This document shows positions 43,857 through 55,800 of a stretch of DNA of 64,000 nt, in pieces. Made by a program: the position numbers and the translations under genes. The stretch is from Rhineura floridana. Lineage: Eukaryota; Chordata; Lepidosauria; Squamata; Rhineuridae. The notes under the pieces are model-generated. The model made no database searches. It had not been told where the DNA came from and saw only the letters and a list, made by a program, of their open reading frames with translations. Where the stretch lies: the NCBI RefSeq assembly GCF_030035675.1, contig NC_084482.1, forward strand, positions 218,759,943-218,823,942, given 5' to 3'. How positions within the stretch are numbered: the stretch's first letter is position 1; each line of letters opens with the position of its first letter.

Positions 43857-46800
43857 CTAAGTAACTTTGGTTGATGGGGTGAATGCTGCCCTCCTTGCAA
43901 TCATGATGGTTCCCAGCTACCGAGGAGAGACAGGCCCTATCTTCTGGTCCTCCTGATCAAACCCTTTCCTTATTTTGACCCTGAGTTTAGCAAAAGCAAA
44001 GGCAGGATCGGGAGCACAACTCCATCTTGGGATATATTATGGGGCAATTTGGTTTTCTACCATAATTTCAGCCGAAAGGACAAACACCCTTTTGGCTTTT
44101 AAATCTGGTGGTAACACACAGGCTAGAGGTAAGGTGGGTCTTTCCTGGTGTTTTAAACTCAAATGCCACTGAAGAGCTTTCCCCTCTGTCCCCAGCATAA
44201 AAGAGGAAGTGTGGAATGAGCTTGAATTACATTGATTCCACAGTCAGCAGAACCAAATCCATTCTGCAAGTGAACTTTTGGAGGGAGGGGAAGAGTGAAG
44301 GATCAGAACTACATGTAGTTCTATTTGTAAGCCGCCCTGAGTTCCAGTTTGGAAAAAGGGTGGGGTAAAAATAAAGTTTCAGTTCAATTCAGGTGCTGTT
44401 CCTTGTAGTAAGAATCAGGGTGTTAGTTACAAGGGTCCCCTGATGGTATTTTGGAGGGCATGTCATTATTATTATTTACTTTCTCCAATAAACTCCTGGA
44501 AGGTATTGGCAGAATTGGTATCAGTCTGACTCTGCCGTTGCATTGAGACTGAGGAGAGAACAGTTCCCTGAGGGAGAATGGCAAGGCAACTCTTCTTCTG
44601 AAGCTCTTTTATTTAGAGCTGTCTACAGCAGTCATCTGAGAGAAAATTTTCTATCTGGAACCTGCACTGCTATTCCCCACGCCCACCCCCAGGTCCAAGG
44701 TGATGTTTGTAGCCTCAGGTGGATATCTGTACTACGGGCAGATGAGGGCAATGCAGCCTACAGCTGCCATTTGGCTCCAGGGACTTTTTCTCTTGTGCTC
44801 AGTATATCCTTACCCCATCCCTAAGATGTCCTCCTCACTGCTGTGGCCCTCAGCTGATTTCACTTGAACTCACAAAATGGGAAATCTGGGGAAAGGGAAC
44901 CAGAAGTCCTTGTGGCTTGCTGATTGTTTGTTTCAGTCAAGGGCTGAAAGGGATGTTTAAGGTGCAATGCTCAGAGCTACATGGCCTTAAGCTCAGAGAG
45001 GCTCACTCCCAGAAAGTGGGCAAACGAACCCTTATCCTTCTTTCCATGGTAAAGGTTGATCACCCAATTTCAGCGCAGGAGCATTCATGCACCCACATCT
45101 TTTTTAGAGCAGCCAAGACCAGCAGAGCTATAGCTACCTTTGAGCAGTTTCCCAACATTTCAGAAACTTTTAAAAGACAGTTTATTTTGTTCTTTGCAAG
45201 CTGCTATGCGTGTCACCTGCTAAACCTTAAGAACCAAAATGGAGAGATTAAATAGCTATTAGATATTCACCTTGCAACAAGAATATGTCTTTCTCTCTCC
45301 CCCCCTCCAAAAAAAATCCCCCACCATACAGACCATTTTGGGGGATAAGCTGTTGTAAGATTTTTATTGCCTGGAAAGGCCCTTTGATTTATGAAAGGAA
45401 GAATGTGTTCATCAGGTAGAGAACGGGATTTAATTGCTGTAAACCACCCAGAGAGCTTCGGCTATGGGGTGGTATATAAATGCAATAAATAAATAAATAA
45501 ATAAAAGGGAGTGTATCACAACTGTTTGTTTGTTTGCAGTATATCTACTACAAGATACTGGCATATCCTGTCCTTCTTGTTTGCCACTCAAGAAATCAAT
45601 CAGGATCCCAGGCTCTTAGCCAACATCACCCTGGGCTACAACCTCTACGACACCTATTTTAATGACAGACTGGTTTCCGATGCCATTCTGGATGGGAATT
45701 CTGGTGGAGAAAAGAATATTCCAAACTACAACTGTGGGAGACGGAAGAACCTGTTGGCTGTCATTGAAGGGGCTGAGTCTGATATCTCCACCCACATTTC
45801 AGGCATGTTAGGCATCTACAAAACCCCACAGGTAGGAACTGGGGTGGCCTCCTGTCAGAGGTGCTACAGTAGTGGATTATCTGCATTAGTAGGAATGGCA
45901 GCTGGTAACATTTTGACTTGGTATGGCTGCTATTTTTAACCATGCTGTTTTCATCCCAATAGGACTTGTACAGCACTTGTTTAGGAAAGTGTACCATTAC
46001 AAAGTGCCACTGTCTCCTCACTAAAACAAGCAAACAAAAAACCCAAATTGTTTACTACACAGTTATGGACAGGGGAAGAATTGCCATGTAAGAGGGTCCA
46101 TGTATGATTTTTAGAACATTTGCTTCCAGTTGCATGCAGTTCCCTCCCCCCACAACATCCTACTTTGACTCAGTCTTCTCTCAAAAGGGGGTCTATGTTC
46201 CTTCAGGAAATCATGAAGTTGAAGGGGCAGGACTGCAGCTTGAGCCGGATAGACAAACGGTTAAGGAATATCTAATCACTTTGAACGAGTTTAAATCTGC
46301 AGGGCCTGATGAACTTTATCCTAAAGTATTGAAGGAACTGGCTGAAGAATTCTCTGAACCACTGTCTATTATTGTTGCAAAATTGTGGAGGATGGGTGAA
46401 GTGTCAGGTGATTGGAGGAGGGCTAAAGTTGTCCCTATCTTCAAAAAGGAGGAACCTGGGAATTACAGACCAGTAGGCCTGACATTGATCCCTGGGAAAA
46501 TCCTGGAGCAGATGATAAAGCCGTCAGTCTGTAAGCACTTTGAAATAGGGCAACGAGGATGATCAGGGGACTGGAGACAAAGCCCTAAGAGGAGAGAGTG
46601 AAAAAACAGGGCATATTAAGCCTTGAGAAGACTAAGGGGAGATAGGATAGCACTGTTCAAGTACTTGAAAGGGTGCCACACAGAGGAGGGCTAGGATCTC
46701 TTCTTGATATCCCAGAATGCAGGACATGGCTTAATGGGCTCAAGTTACAGAAAGTCAGATTGTAAATGAACATCACGAAAAGCTTTCTCTTAGAGCAGTA

Positions 46801-49800
46801 TGACAATGAACCAGTGACCTAGGGAGGTGGTGGACACTCCAACACTGGAGGCATTCAAGAGGCAGCTGGACAGCCACCTGTTGGGGATGCATTCAGTTGG
46901 ATTCCTGCATTGAGCAGGGGGCTGGGCTTGATGGCCTTATAGGCCCCTTCCAACTCTACAGTTCTATGACTGTATGAAATTCCACAGTTTAACTAGGTGC
47001 TGTGTGGAAGAAGTACATTCTTTACTCTGTCCCAGTTCTTCTTTATTCATCTTCACTGGATAATTCTGAGTTTTAGTATAATGGGAGAGGGAGAAAAACT
47101 TCTCCGTATCCTCTTTCTCCACACCATGCACAATTGTATACAAGTCTATTATGTTCCTTCTTACTCATCTTGTCTCTAAATGAAAAGCCCCAAATGCTGT
47201 AATCTTTCCTCCTAGGGAAGTTTCTCGATCCCCTTGATCGTGTGGCTTGCACTTCTCAACACCTTTTTCCATTCTGTAACAACCATGATCCCCAATGTGG
47301 AGTTGGTCTTTCTCACAGAAGCTGCACTCTGGACAATATTCTCATTGCGTATACACCATAACACCAAGTTCCATTTCCTGTTCAGTCACCACCCATTCAG
47401 AACCCAACTTTGACTGGCCATAATGTCCGCTGCAAGCTCACTGCCAGGTTCTAACTTCTTTCCAATTGGGAAATCTGAAATATTTTTACCCTCATCCCCT
47501 GATGAGGCTCCATCATGGAGCAGATGCTCCGCAGACCCTCTGTCCACCACCCATGCAAGTCCTAAGAGTGACAAAGAGGTCAAACCAAATAAAACACGAC
47601 AGGAAACCAGATTCAATGTATGTCCTCCCAGAGCTTTGAAAAGTTACTTTTTTGAACTACAACTCCCATCAGCACCAGCCAGCATGGCCACTGGATTGGG
47701 CTGATGGGAGTCGAAAAAGTAACTTTTCCAAGCTCTGTGTCCTCCTACATAAATGACCTTAGATATTAATTGAAACAGTCTACGAGAATAAAAGTCACTC
47801 TAGATGAGGTGTCCTCTGCAAGTAATGCTTACCTTCCTAATTCACAGGCGCTTTAGCTGACCTGCTTGCTTATCTTGATGCTTGGTTACTGGAGTTGAGG
47901 TACTTCATCATCTGGGGCTCTGCACAGCACTCCTGCTTGAGAGTGACTTGCATAAACATGAAAAGTTGCACAACACCGAAAGCTAGGGTGTATCCCTCTT
48001 GCCCTCTCACTGCCCCGTCAAGAGGTATTCATTTATCTTGGCTAGGGATCAGCTAGAATCTCCCCAATACAGATTTGCTACCAAATTTTCTATTAATTCA
48101 CTTATTCTGTACCATTGCAGATTGGATTTTTATGTAGTGTCATTCTGCAACTGTTTTTTAAAAATGATTTCTTTTTAAAAATGTGCATCTATGCTATCAA
48201 TATGAAGACTGATAATTCTATCAACATTTTCTTTCATTTTTGGTGTTTCCTTTCAAAATATTGATACTAATATCATTTTTTTTGTGTGTGAGAAAAAATG
48301 GATTGGTAAAAGCAGCAGCTAGCAGACCAAGAACAATTAACTCAAATTGATACCGGCATGTTCAGTCAGCGGAATGATTTTGTTGTGAATTTGGGGGTTG
48401 GGATGGATGATCCCTGTGAGTCCCCTTCCAGCCCCTGATTTGGAATCCTATGCCTTGGGGTGAGGGGCTGGCTCTGCTGAAATTTCTTTTGTTAAGCTAA
48501 TAGCGTGGCCAGATTGCTAATGGGTCTTTCAGGTGCCCAGCAACTGGTGAATGAGCCAGGCAGATCCTTTAGTCATTTTAAACTCTGCAGGAGAGCCTCC
48601 CCCCCTCTCCTGGTGGCTAGCAGAGGTTTGTGCTTTGAGTGTTTTTAGAATTCTCTAGAAGAATTGCTGGGAACTGGAGGCAGGCAGAGAGGCTGGCTCT
48701 CTGCATCATGGCTATAGGATGCTTCCTATAATACTGATGGGAAAGCTGGATATTGGACTGCTGATGCCCTGAACCATCCTAAGCTCAGGTTGGAATGTGT
48801 GTAAATAAATAAACCATATTTCATAAAGACACCACAGTCTCCTCTGACCTTCTTCCCAAAGGAAGCCAAACCCTGGATGGGCGCAGGGACCCCCGAAATC
48901 TCACCGCTCTGAGATTGGGGAGGCGCGGAACACTTTTGAACAGGCCCCGGCCCACAGATCCCATCCCTAGCAAGGGAAAACTGTTTCACCTCCTCAGCTG
49001 CTGCTTTGATTTTAGGAGCCTGCATTTACTCTTAGGTTGTATTCTGTTGCGTTGTGTTCTACTGTAAGGTTTCCTTATAGTATATATTGTATCCTACCCT
49101 GGTATTATACATATTATATAAATTTTGGGGTGCAATTCACAAAATTCCATCCTGGGGGCAGTCTCTTAGCCACAGAGCTGTATGATTTGGTGTAGCTCAA
49201 GGCTTAATTTTCATTGCTCATTCTGAGCCATGTTGAATAAGGAACTAGGAGTACATTTGTCACACTCATTGTGTGAATGTGCTGGGGCTGGGCAAAGAGA
49301 ATGTCAGGAAAGACAGAAGGAACACTGATGTGCCAAGAAGCAGACAATCAGCCTGTCATTATCATCATCATCTCCCTTCCTCCCCGAGTGCTCACCAAAG
49401 GTAGAGAGAACATTTAACCCCCACCTAGCGGTATCCTCAAGTGTACCATTGTGTTCTCTTTTGATAAAGTGAAGAGTTGACATATTCTCTTCTAAGAGGA
49501 AAAAGTAAAGCAGTGCCTTTAGATTGCTTTTGTTCTGATGCTGGGATAGCTTGGATTTCCCAGGCCTCCTCTGACAAGGACAGCACAGAAGATGGGTGTT
49601 TTTGCTAGTTATTAATAATTCCAGGTTAACAAGCAGTGGCAATGGGTGGCTTCATGTCAGTGGGGCAGTGGAATCTGCTCCAGGTTTTAGTCTGAATGTT
49701 AAAAGACCTGTGCAATGTGAAGCACCTTGGACAGCTCTTTGAAAGTTCAGACAAGACCTGGAGGGGATTCTGCTGCCCCACTGACATGGCATCACCAGCC

Positions 49801-52800
49801 GCCACTCTTGACAAGTCATTGATATTCTTCCTTTCCTTACCAGGTCAGTTACAACTTTGCTCTTAATGATGAAACCCAGTTCCCTTTTGTCTACCGAATG
49901 GTCCCAAAGGAAGAAACCCAGCATCTGGGGATTGTCCAACTCCTCCTGCATTTTGGATGGATGTGGGTCGGCCTCTTTGCTCCAAAGAATGACAATGGAG
50001 AGAGGTTCTTGAGTGCCTTGACACCTCTGATGATCAGCAGTGGAATTTGCATTGCCTTCTCAGAAAGAGTACTACTGGGGGCTCTCTACCACATGTGGTC
50101 TTCACATAGTGAACCACCTGCCATGTGGAGGCAAGTCAATGTATTTGTTTACTATGCGGACTCTCACCATGCATTTGCTCCAATCTTCACGGTACAAAAG
50201 ATACTTAGTGAGATACAAACTGGAGGGAAAGTCTGGATCACCACACCTATTCAGGACATCAACATGAACTTGTTTGATGATACTCAAACCTTCCTGTACC
50301 TCCTTGGTTCAATGTCTTTTGTAATGAAGACAGGAAAAGGGATAAGATATGACTTCTATAACCCATCGACCATCGAAATAAAACTGTTTTGGAATGAAGC
50401 ATTTCTTTGTTCATGTTCAGAGGATGTGTTTTCCATGGAGGTTTGGAGACGATGCACAGAAAAAGAGAAACTGGAGATTCTTTCCCAAGAGGAGATTGAA
50501 GAGATCCTGTCCCAAGAGGAGATTGAAGGGATCCTGTCTCAGGACAGCTACATCACATACAGCAGTGTCCGAGCTGTGGCACTTGCCTTAAATTCTGCAT
50601 ATTCATCCAGATCCAAGCGGATGTTGATGGAGGGTAGAGGAGACAGGTGGGGACTTCCAAGGCTTCAGCCATGGCAGGTATTCCTTCTTCCTCTCAAAAA
50701 CTGTAACCCATCATCTAGCTCTAGAATCATTATCCCAGATCCAGAGTCAAATATGGTAGTCACATAAAATGTTGTGCCCTGAGAGAGAACCAGCTTTCTT
50801 AGGTGAAGTTGGCTGTACCTCAACTCTAGCGATGGAAACATTTTTCAATTTCACTTCTCTCAGTTTCTCATTTTTCTAGTCTTAAGTTCAATTCTCCACA
50901 TTTCAGCAGCAAGTTGTGCATTTGTTTTTGTTTTTTTTAAGAAAAACAACTCATGAAAATTCCGCAGCATTTTAGTGCAAATTTCTCCTAATGAACACAT
51001 TTTAATAAGCTGTTTTGAACAATGTACACATTTTCGCAGGCAATTTCTCATCATATGATGCATCTATGTGTGTGTTTGTTTATTATTTGATTTATATCCT
51101 ATCCTTCCTCCCAGCAGGAGTCCAGGGAGGCATTTTTCTGTGTTATTGTCACTCATATATCCATTTTTAGGCACACTGTCCCCCAATGTTTGCATTTTTG
51201 TAAACATTGTTTGGCTGGGAAACTGCATTGCAAAATTCAAATAAGAACAAGTTTTGAATGCTGGCTATGTTTCAGTGCTGTTGTTTCGGAAAGTGCAAAT
51301 TTGATAACTTCAGCTTGAAATGCAAACTGCGTCAAATGTCTCTCCCACACCTACTCATCAGGCCCTCCGTCTCTGCAAGTTCCCATTCCATAGGCTTCAT
51401 CTACACAGGAGTTGCCTCAGAGAGGAGAGCTCTTCTTTGCTGGCTCTCCTTATAGGAACATAAGAAGATCAAATCAAAGGCCAGCATATTATTCTCACAG
51501 TTCCATTTGTTTTGTTTTTCAAAAAAACCTCATGGAAATTCTCCAGCATTCTACACCTATTTTCTCCAAATGAGCACATTTTTATAGGCAGTTTTGAAGT
51601 GTACACATTTTCACAGGCTATTTCTTATCATATCATGCATTTTTTGTGTTATCGTCACTCTTCCATTCATTTTTGTGCACACTTTCCTCCAATGTAGACC
51701 AGTGGAAGCTTGTCTTATCAAGTGAAATGTGAAGTGGTTTTGTTTAAATTTCCCCTAAAATCTTGACGCCACACTCTTACCTGTCTTATGGATATTCATA
51801 GCCTTCCATTTGAACTCAGAAACCTTACAAAATTGTCTCCACCTTGTTGGATTTATGTGTAGGCCTGGCTCTGCTCCGAGGAGACAATTCAAGTAGGAAA
51901 GAAATGTAGATAGGAGTGAAATGTAGGAAAAGGAGGAGAGGGGGTGGAGGATCCAAAATGAACACAGCTGGGAAATGCCAGTTGTTTGCAGGGGACACAC
52001 AAAGCTTGCAGTAAAATGGAAAATACAATTCAATGTAAAGAAGTGTAAAGTGATGCATGCTGAGGCAAAAAATATATCTCCTCATTTACATATACACTCA
52101 CGGGGTCTGCACTGGTGGTGAATGTCCAGGAACAAGATCTTGGGGTCATAGTGGATACCTCGATGAAGGTGTCAACCCAGTGTGGGGCAACTGTGAAAAG
52201 GGCAAATTCCATGCTAGGGATCATTGGGAAAGGTTTTGAAAATAAAACTGTGAATATCATTATACAAATCTATGGTGTGGCCACATTCAGAATACTGTGT
52301 ATAGTTCTGGTCATGTCACCTCAAAAAGGACATTGTAGTGTTGCAAAAGATTCAGAAAATGACAACCCAAATGATCAAGGGGATGGAGCAGGTCCCCTGT
52401 GAGGAAAGGTTGCAGCGTTTGGGGCATTTTAGTTTAGAGAAAAGGTGAGGAAGAAGTGACATGATAGAAGTGTAGGAAATTATGAATGGTGTGGAAAGTA
52501 GATAGAGAAAGGTTTATCTCCCTCTCTTCTAACATCAGAATTGAGGGACATCCAATGAAGCTGAATGTTGGGAGATTCAGGACAGATGAAAGAAAGGACT
52601 TCTCCACACAGCACATGGGTTGCTCCCACAAGAGGCAGTGATGGCCACCAACGTAGATGGCTTTAAAGGGGATTAGACAAATTCATGGAGGAAGAGGCTA
52701 GCAATAGGGATAGAAGGATCGGCCAGTTTCTCAGTTCTCTGGTTTCTGCAGCAATTTGGGATTATATTTTAAGTCATGAAATTTTGTCAGTGTTTTAGTA

Positions 52801-55800
52801 TGACCTCCTGATAACACATTTTTATGCAATTTTGATTAACGTCCACATTTTTGCAAGCAATTTCTCTTACTATAATTCCTTTTTAGAATAGTTCACTAAT
52901 ATATTCATTTTATGTATATTTCCTCCTATATATATGCATTTTTGTAAGCATTGTTTAGTTGCAGAACTGCATCGCAAAATTCAGATAAGTGCAAATTTTG
53001 AAGGATGGCCCCGTTTCAGTTCTCATATTGTTGATAAATCCAGTTTTCAATGAGAGCTGCATTAAATTTCTCCTTTATCTGTAGCTATCAGTGGTACTAA
53101 CCCCGATGGATATGTGTTACCTCCACTGTCGGAGGCAGGAGAAAGGGCAGGATATAAATCAAATAAATCAAATAAATACTTGCTGGAAACGAGGGGATTG
53201 TGCTGTGTTGAGAAAAGGAGGCAAAGCCTTGGGCAGTGAGCAGGGAAGTTTCCATAGAACTCAGGGGTTAGCAGAGCATCACTTTTTCTCAGAGTTTGGA
53301 AAAGTTACTTTTTTAAACTACATCTCCCATCAGCCCTAGCCAGCGCTAATGGGAGTTGTAGTTCAAAAAAGTAACTTTTCCAAGCTCTGCTTTTTCTAGG
53401 GGTGCAAGGCCCAACCAAAGATCTTGGAAAAGTGTCATTTTTCTTAGCTACTTTAGGATAAAACACACATTAAATTAAATTTAAAAATGAACAGTATTTT
53501 TTCAGGGGGTGTGAGAGCATATTTTGGAAATCCAAGGGGTGCTGGCAGTGGAGAAGGTTAAGAACCACTGCCTTAGAGGCATGAGAACATGGGCAAATAT
53601 ATCATATGGAGGTCGTGAGCCAGGGATGAAGATGGGAGGGGTGAATAGTATGTTGTAAGACTGGAACAGACATACTGAGAGCTGTTGAATCGGATGCATT
53701 GAAGGAGCAACTGCAGAGTCTCAAGAGCAGACAGAAGCAGCAGAGAAAGAAGGGTGGACAACCCTGCAGGGAGGACCACTGGATCAATAGATTGCTGACA
53801 AGTTGCTGGTCTTAAACGGAGCCCCAGATCTGTTCCTTCAAGCGGCCTACTTCACTTTGCCTAACGTTAGGAGGTGACTTTGCTTGCAGAGTACTCCTGA
53901 GCTTATGCATGTAAGCTGATCAGTCACCAGTTTCATAGCTGATCAGAGTTCAACAAAAGTCGGGCTGAGATATTCAAATGACTTACATGTTTTCTTAATG
54001 CTCCTGTTTTCTCTGTATTTCCAGCTTCACTCTTCCTTAAGAGAGGTCCGGCTTTCAAACACTTCCATGAGCGGACTGTACTTGGATGAAAATGGGGAGC
54101 TGGCAGCTGACTATGATATTGTGAACCGGGTGCTGTCCCCCAATAATTCTCGTGGCAGAGTGACTGTTGGGAGTGTAGAGAGACAGGCATCCTCAGACAT
54201 AAAGCTCAGCATAAACCCAGAAGTCATTGCGTGGCCCTTGAAATTCAATGAGGTAGAGGAAATTATTTGTTTCATTTTTCTTCTTGTGACGTCAGGTAAG
54301 GTCTAACAATGAAAAGTTATGATTCCCATCAAAGTCATTTACAAACTAATTAGTTATTATCGTTCTTTTAATTTGTGAATCGCTTCCCATGAGGCATCCT
54401 GGAGCTATTTACAATACAATAGCATATAACAAACAGTTGCATGTGTAAAAGTTATTGGATAAAAAGAACTATAAATATGAAAACAGTTTAAAACACTAAC
54501 AGCACAAACTTACAGCTAATGCAAATCCAAGACAGATACTAACTGGGATAACGAGTTTAGAAATGTTGGAAGAGGAAGTCTTTAGCAGGTGCCGACAAGA
54601 CAATAAAGAAGACATCTCTGATATTCAGTGGAATGGAGTTCCAAAGATTGTGTGGAATGGGCTTCCTGATAGGATGGGATGTGCAGCATGGTCTCTCCTG
54701 CAGAACACAGAGTTTGGTCGGTTACATAAGGATGAGATGATATTTTAGATGTAACCCTTGAATTGGCATCCAAAACTGGGTTTCAACCTCTAGAGGATAT
54801 TCTTCTATCCAGAACTGGGTTTCAACATCTAGAGGATGTTCTTCTATCCAGAACTGGGTTTCAACCTCTAGAGGATATTCTTCTATCCAGAACTGGGTTT
54901 CAACATCTAGAGGATGTTCTTCTACCCAGAACTGGGTTTCAACATCTAGAGGATGTTCTTCTATCCAGAACTGGGTTTCAACATCTAGAGGATATTCTTC
55001 TATCCCAGGAAACCTGGGACTCCAGTTTAGATGTCTGAGAAGCAGTCTTCCCTCAATACCCACAGATATGTGCAAGCAATAATATTTATTCAGCTAACAA
55101 ACAGTGAATCAACAAAATATTAGCAATTAGGGAACATTACAAAAATGTATTGCCATCCAAAATGTCCCACCTTCTCCCAAGATCCAGGTATGTGAAAGGA
55201 AGTCTGTGCTCTTAGGCTGTACTCTCAGTCAGTTGGGTGATCCAGTCAAGGAATGGGGTTCTTCTAGATGCAGGATCTGAGAGTGTTGCACTATGTTGTT
55301 CCAGCAGAGGCTGCAGCAACTGGAGTGCATTGTAATGAAGAACACTCCAAACAGCAGGTGGCAGCAGAGAGGCTGTAATAGCACCTGGGTTTTGTTGTAG
55401 TGAGGAACACCCAACAGCAGATGGCAGCATGCAGGGTTTTGTGGCTCTGCAGCTCCAAGCCTGGATTGCTAAACCAAGGTCATTTTCAGAGAATAGCATT
55501 GGGTGACTGTCTTTTGGCCCGTTGGCAGTTGTGCTGTGTGGTGCTGCAGGGTACCATCTTGTCCCCCATGCTGTTTAACATCTATATGAAGCCCTTGGGA
55601 GCAGTCATCAGGAGCTTTGAGGCGAGGTGTCAGCAGTATGCTGACTATACCCAGCTCCATTTCTCTATCACATCTGAATCGGGAGAGGCCATGCAAGCCC
55701 TTGGCCATTGCCTGGACTCGGTGGTGGGCTGGATGAATGCCAATAAACTGAATCTGGAATATGGAGGCACTGTGGGTTGGTGATTACTGAGTTCAGATAA

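Noticed and set aside
43861-43866. GTAACT after GACTAA as the true donor of gene B exon 1
   Set aside because: Using it puts an in-frame TAA in exon 1 and gives phase 0, which does not fit exon 2; the gene A alignment places the donor at GA|.
54773-55012. CRISPR-like direct repeats
   Set aside because: Units are contiguous with no unique spacers and the context is a vertebrate intron.
54722-55075. Long repetitive open frames on both strands resembling a repeat protein
   Set aside because: They are produced by the 39-bp minisatellite, whose period is a multiple of three; there is no start context or splice evidence.
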